From contig CALGVL010000213.1 of NCBI GenBank assembly GCA_937930165.1, positions 1-7,820 of the forward strand: DNA of 7,820 nt. The letters run 5' to 3'. How positions within the stretch are numbered: position 1 is the stretch's first letter; each line of letters opens with the position of its first letter. This document shows positions 6,184 to 7,820 of this stretch, in pieces. The stretch comes from an uncultured Acetobacteraceae bacterium (lineage in GTDB: Bacteria; Pseudomonadota; Alphaproteobacteria; Acetobacterales; Acetobacteraceae). Position numbers and translations under genes: made by a program. The notes beneath the pieces are model-generated. The model saw nothing but the letters and a program-made list of their open reading frames with translations, was not told where the DNA came from and made no database searches.

Positions 6184-6764
6184 CGAAGCGGGATGAGGAG
6201 GCCGGCCGAAGGGCACCGGGCGGTGGCCGGAACCTGCTCACGCGTGAGCGTGCCTGCATGCCGGATGCCGTCCTGCGGCGGCGCATCCTGGGGCGGCTGC
6301 GCGATGCCCACGCTGCCATGACCCTGCGCGTCGAGACCCTGCGCGGCTGCCCGGAGGTCGTGGCCTCACCGGCCCTGCTGCAATTGCTGTTCCGGCTGCT
6401 CCAGCAGGCGGAGGAGCAGTTGCGCCGGCTGGAGCATGCCTTCGCCTCGCTGCGCGAGGAGCCGGGCGGCGGCGACGCGCGCATGGCGGCCGACCCGGTG
6501 AGCGACATCCTGCTGCTGCTCCGGCATGGCGGCCGGAGCGGGCCGGTGCAGGACGGCGCCCTGGCCGAGGCCCTGCGGCAGGCCGAACTGGCGGGCGCCG
6601 AGGAGGCGGAGGCCCTGCGCCTGCTCGCCCATGCGGTCGGACTGCATCTGGTCGCCCGGCTGCTCGACATGACGGCGCAGGAGCGGCACGCGGCGGCCCG
6701 CGAGCTGGCCGCCTTCGCGGCCACCCCGGCGTCCGCCCTGCCTCCGGCCGGACCGGCCCATTGA
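6180..6764 (+). CDS. Divergent DUF892/YciF-like ferritin-fold protein
   Basis: A 194-residue, mostly helical soluble protein. Two blocks resemble DUF892 (the YciE/YciF ferritin-like family linked to stress). VASPALLQLLFRLLQQAEEQLRRLEHAF (about 61-88) parallels the family's SPELK-AFEEHLEET-QVERLE-VF helix. DGALAEALRQAELAGAEEAEALRLLAHAVG followed by ARLLDMTAQERHAAARELAAFA (about 125-180) parallels its AALIAAAQRVEHYEIA-YGT-RALAELLG and LLxxTLxEE segments. Residues that bind the di-iron site in the family (EEH, EHYE) are mostly replaced by Arg, Leu, Gln or Gly, so metal binding is doubtful. This assignment is from remembered family patterns, not a search. The ATG at 6180 is chosen for its strong GAGGGAGGG site, 6 bases upstream; the frame is open further upstream but without support. 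The N-terminal 30 residues are charged and Gly-rich. A hairpin follows 6 bases after the stop. Confidence 0.7.
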   Translation: MTKRDEEAGRRAPGGGRNLLTRERACMPDAVLRRRILGRLRDAHAAMTLRVETLRGCPEVVASPALLQLLFRLLQQAEEQLRRLEHAFASLREEPGGGDARMAADPVSDILLLLRHGGRSGPVQDGALAEALRQAELAGAEEAEALRLLAHAVGLHLVARLLDMTAQERHAAARELAAFAATPASALPPAGPAH

Positions 6765-6770
6765 GGTGGC

Positions 6771-6787
6771 GGGAGCGCGAGGCTCCC
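6771..6787. terminator. GC-rich hairpin after the DUF892-like gene
   Basis: GGGAGC/GCTCCC (6771-6776 and 6782-6787, 5-base loop) begins 6 bases after the stop and is followed by a pyrimidine run, CCCTCTCC. Before the insertion sequence arrived, it lay between two convergent genes whose stops were about 35 bases apart, so it probably served both directions. T residues are few, so efficiency is uncertain. Confidence 0.5.
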
Positions 6788-6802
6788 CCCTCTCCGAGCC
6801 TA

Positions 6803-6817
6803 GAGCCTGTTACGGAC
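6803..6817 (+). repeat. IS left terminal inverted repeat
   Basis: Reads GAGCCTGTTACGGAC inward. The transposase stop codon TAA (6812-6810 on the minus strand) lies inside this repeat, so the coding frame runs to within about 8 bases of the element's end. Confidence 0.9.
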
Positions 6818-7610
6818 CCTGAGCCAATGCGATGCGATGAAGCATGAGGCAGGCAAAGGCGATGAAGTGCAGGCCGGCGACGGTCTGGGGCAATCGCTCG
6901 TAGTCGCGGACGAGGCGGCGGAAGCGTGTGGCCCAGGCGAAGGAGCGCTCGATGACCCATCGCCTGGGCAGCAGGACGAAGCCGCGTTTGGCCTCGGGGA
7001 GCTTGACGAGCTCGAGTTGGATGCCGTGCTGGGCGGCGGCCTCGGCGGGGCGCACGCCCGTGTAGCCCTGGTCCACGAAGGCGACCTCGACGCGCTCACC
7101 CGTGGCCTCCTGGACGGCCTCGGCGAGGCGGCCGACCTCGGCGCGGTCGTCGGCATTGGCGGGCGTGACGTGCAGGGCCAGCAGATGACCGAGCGTGTCC
7201 ACCGCCGCATGCACCTTCGAGCCGCGCTTGCGCTTGGCCCCGTCGTAGCCTGCCCTGCGCCCGCTTTCGGGGGTGGAGCGGAGCGTGCGGCTGTCGAGGA
7301 TGGCGGCCGTGGGCTCGGGCTCATGGCCAGCGGCGGCCCGCAGCAAGGCGCGCAGGTCGTGGGTGAGCCGCTCGAAGCAGCCCGCCCGGAGCCAGCGGTG
7401 GGTCTGGTCGTAGACCGCATGCCAGGGCGGGAAGTCGTTCGGCAGCAGGCGCCAGGGCGCCCCCGAGCGCACCAGCCAGCGCAAGGCGTTGAACACCTCG
7501 CGCATCGGATGCTCACGCTGCCCCGCCGTCTCCGGCAGCAGCGTCAGGTAGGGCGCCACCAGCGCCCATTCCTCGTCAGAGACATCAGACGGATAGGGTT
7601 TGCGGGCCAT
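6810..7610 (-). CDS. IS5-family DDE transposase
   Basis: A 266-residue transposase that cuts and joins the ends of its own IS. The N-terminal helical DNA-binding part (about 1-95) opens with MARKPYPSDVSDEEWALVAP, typical of the family (DUF4096-like), with FNALRWLVRSGAPWRLLP near 40-57. The RNase-H-fold core carries the acidic triad: Asp106 in ILDSRTL, Asp180 in VDQGYTG, and Glu221 in WVIERSFAW, 40 residues lying between the second Asp and the Glu. The GYDGAKRKRGSK block (121-132) and LPRRWVIERSFAWATRFRRL are characteristic. No frameshift or internal stop is present and the length is normal. An in-frame TGA lies upstream with no other start codon between, so the ATG at 7610 is the first possible start. 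No ribosome site is exposed: the ATG sits in a hairpin loop. Long frames on the opposite strand are antisense shadows. Confidence 0.95.
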   Translation of the reverse strand: MARKPYPSDVSDEEWALVAPYLTLLPETAGQREHPMREVFNALRWLVRSGAPWRLLPNDFPPWHAVYDQTHRWLRAGCFERLTHDLRALLRAAAGHEPEPTAAILDSRTLRSTPESGRRAGYDGAKRKRGSKVHAAVDTLGHLLALHVTPANADDRAEVGRLAEAVQEATGERVEVAFVDQGYTGVRPAEAAAQHGIQLELVKLPEAKRGFVLLPRRWVIERSFAWATRFRRLVRDYERLPQTVAGLHFIAFACLMLHRIALAQGP

Positions 7611-7622
7611 GCCCGCAAACCC
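7596..7622 (-). promoter_or_regulatory. Perfect 12-bp hairpin with the transposase start codon as its loop
   Basis: On the transposase mRNA, GGGUUUGCGGGC, then AUG, then GCCCGCAAACCC: two perfectly complementary 12-base arms (7611-7622 and 7596-7607) around a 3-base loop that is exactly the initiation codon (7608-7610). The upstream arm covers the region where a ribosome would bind; the downstream arm encodes residues 2-5 (ARKP). Such a stem should strongly limit translation initiation from any transcript that includes both arms. Confidence 0.75.
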
Positions 7623-7637
7623 ACAGCCATCGCTTCA

Positions 7638-7652
7638 GTTCGTAACAGGCTC
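7638..7652 (-). repeat. IS right terminal inverted repeat
   Basis: Reads GAGCCTGTTACGAAC on the minus strand, differing from the left copy at one position of 15. It lies only 28 bases upstream of the transposase ATG, leaving little room for a complete promoter inside the element. Confidence 0.9.
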
Positions 7653-7820
7653 TAGAACAGGAACACGCCCTTGCCGCTGGTCTGCTGGTCGAACAGCCGG
7701 TAGGCCTCTGCCGCCTGGTCGAGGCGCCATTGCTCGGTGAAGAGGTCGTCCACCTTGATCCCGCGGTCGATGATGAAGCGGGCGCATTCCGCCTGGCCGA
7801 CCGTGGAGAAGGTCCAGCTT
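7652..7820 (-). CDS. Medium-chain (zinc-type) alcohol dehydrogenase, C-terminal 55 codons only
   Basis: The gene enters from the right edge and only its end is visible. It reads SWTFSTVGQAECARFIIDRG, then IKVDDLFTEQWRLDQAAEAY, then RLFDQQTSGKGVFLF and a TAG stop. The motif of a helix, a [K/R]-V-D-x-L-[F/I]-T-[E/H]-x-[W/F]-x-L-[D/E] strand, and A-x-E-A-Y-R-L-F-D is the conserved tail of the medium-chain dehydrogenase/reductase superfamily, following the NAD-binding domain. The catalytic and zinc-binding parts are outside the window, so substrate and metal dependence cannot be judged. The stop codon TAG (7654-7652) lies at the junction with the insertion sequence. Because the target was CTAG, the stop is the same as before insertion and the protein is unaltered. 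Confidence 0.82.
   Translation of the reverse strand, partial: SWTFSTVGQAECARFIIDRGIKVDDLFTEQWRLDQAAEAYRLFDQQTSGKGVFLF

Larger units (their letters stand above)
6803..7652 (-). mobile_element. Complete IS5-family insertion sequence, 850 bp
   Basis: The ends match as inverted repeats: GAGCCTGTTACGGAC at the left and GAGCCTGTTACGAAC read inward from the right, 14 of 15 identical. One intact transposase gene fills the element. Both flanks read CTAG (6800-6803 and 7652-7655). Since CTAG is palindromic, two readings fit: a 2-base TA duplication with ends at 6803/7652, or a 4-base CTAG duplication with ends at 6804/7651. Intact ends, clean flanks and an unbroken reading frame suggest a recent, possibly active copy. 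Size and single-frame organisation fit the shorter IS5-family subgroups (IS1031/IS427-like); the exact subgroup is not certain from memory. Confidence 0.9.

Noticed and set aside
6837..7655. 272-codon plus-strand open frame spanning the whole IS
   Set aside because: It is antisense to an intact, clearly recognisable transposase, has no ribosome site, and is composed of Gly/Ala/Asp/Glu-rich text with no family features. Such frames are typical antisense shadows in GC-rich DNA.
1..7820. CRISPR array, tRNA, rRNA, toxin-antitoxin or phage-defence genes
   Set aside because: No regularly spaced repeats, cloverleaf signatures or recognisable defence domains were seen on either strand.

Overview
This 7.8 kb window is very GC-rich, with codon third positions dominated by G and C. 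Its proteins are of types usual in Alphaproteobacteria, and the style (short Crp/Fnr regulator, NDH-2, IS5-family insertion sequence) suggests an Acetobacteraceae or Roseomonas-like chromosome. That placement is inference, because there is no rRNA or other marker gene here. The window reads as ordinary chromosome carrying one recent-looking insertion sequence. I see no CRISPR array, tRNA, rRNA, phage gene or recognisable defence system.

Layout, left to right. (1) The 3' part of an aldehyde dehydrogenase gene (+), open at the left edge. (2) Convergent to it, a two-gene minus-strand unit: a small tail-anchored membrane protein followed by an alpha/beta hydrolase of the phospholipase/carboxylesterase type, joined by a 4-base GTGA overlap. 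(3) A divergent intergenic region of about 250 bp with palindromes. (4) A plus-strand unit of a putative lipoprotein and a type II NADH dehydrogenase, only 3 bases apart. (5) A Crp/Fnr-family regulator (+), preceded by a CRP-box-like palindrome and a very good match to an alphaproteobacterial general-stress (EcfG) promoter placed so that the mRNA may be leaderless. (6) A gap of about 350 bp with no convincing gene. (7) A possible 52-codon ORF overlapping by ATGA a divergent member of the DUF892/YciF ferritin-like family. (8) An intact 850 bp IS5-family element with 15-bp terminal inverted repeats and a single transposase gene (-). (9) The last 55 codons of a medium-chain (zinc-type) alcohol dehydrogenase gene (-), whose stop codon lies exactly at the IS boundary.

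How the genes fit together. The lipoprotein and NDH-2 pair probably serves the respiratory membrane. The Crp/Fnr regulator and the DUF892-like protein are both plausible stress-response genes, and only the regulator has a visible EcfG-type promoter. The IS landed in a CTAG between two convergent genes. It left both proteins intact but separated the dehydrogenase gene from what looks like a shared bidirectional terminator. Dehydrogenase transcripts would now run into the transposase gene, whose AUG forms the 3-base loop of a perfect 12-bp hairpin.

No obviously new multi-gene system is visible. The best leads are the start-codon hairpin of the transposase, the putative leaderless stress-controlled regulator, and the DUF892-like protein that appears to have lost metal ligands.
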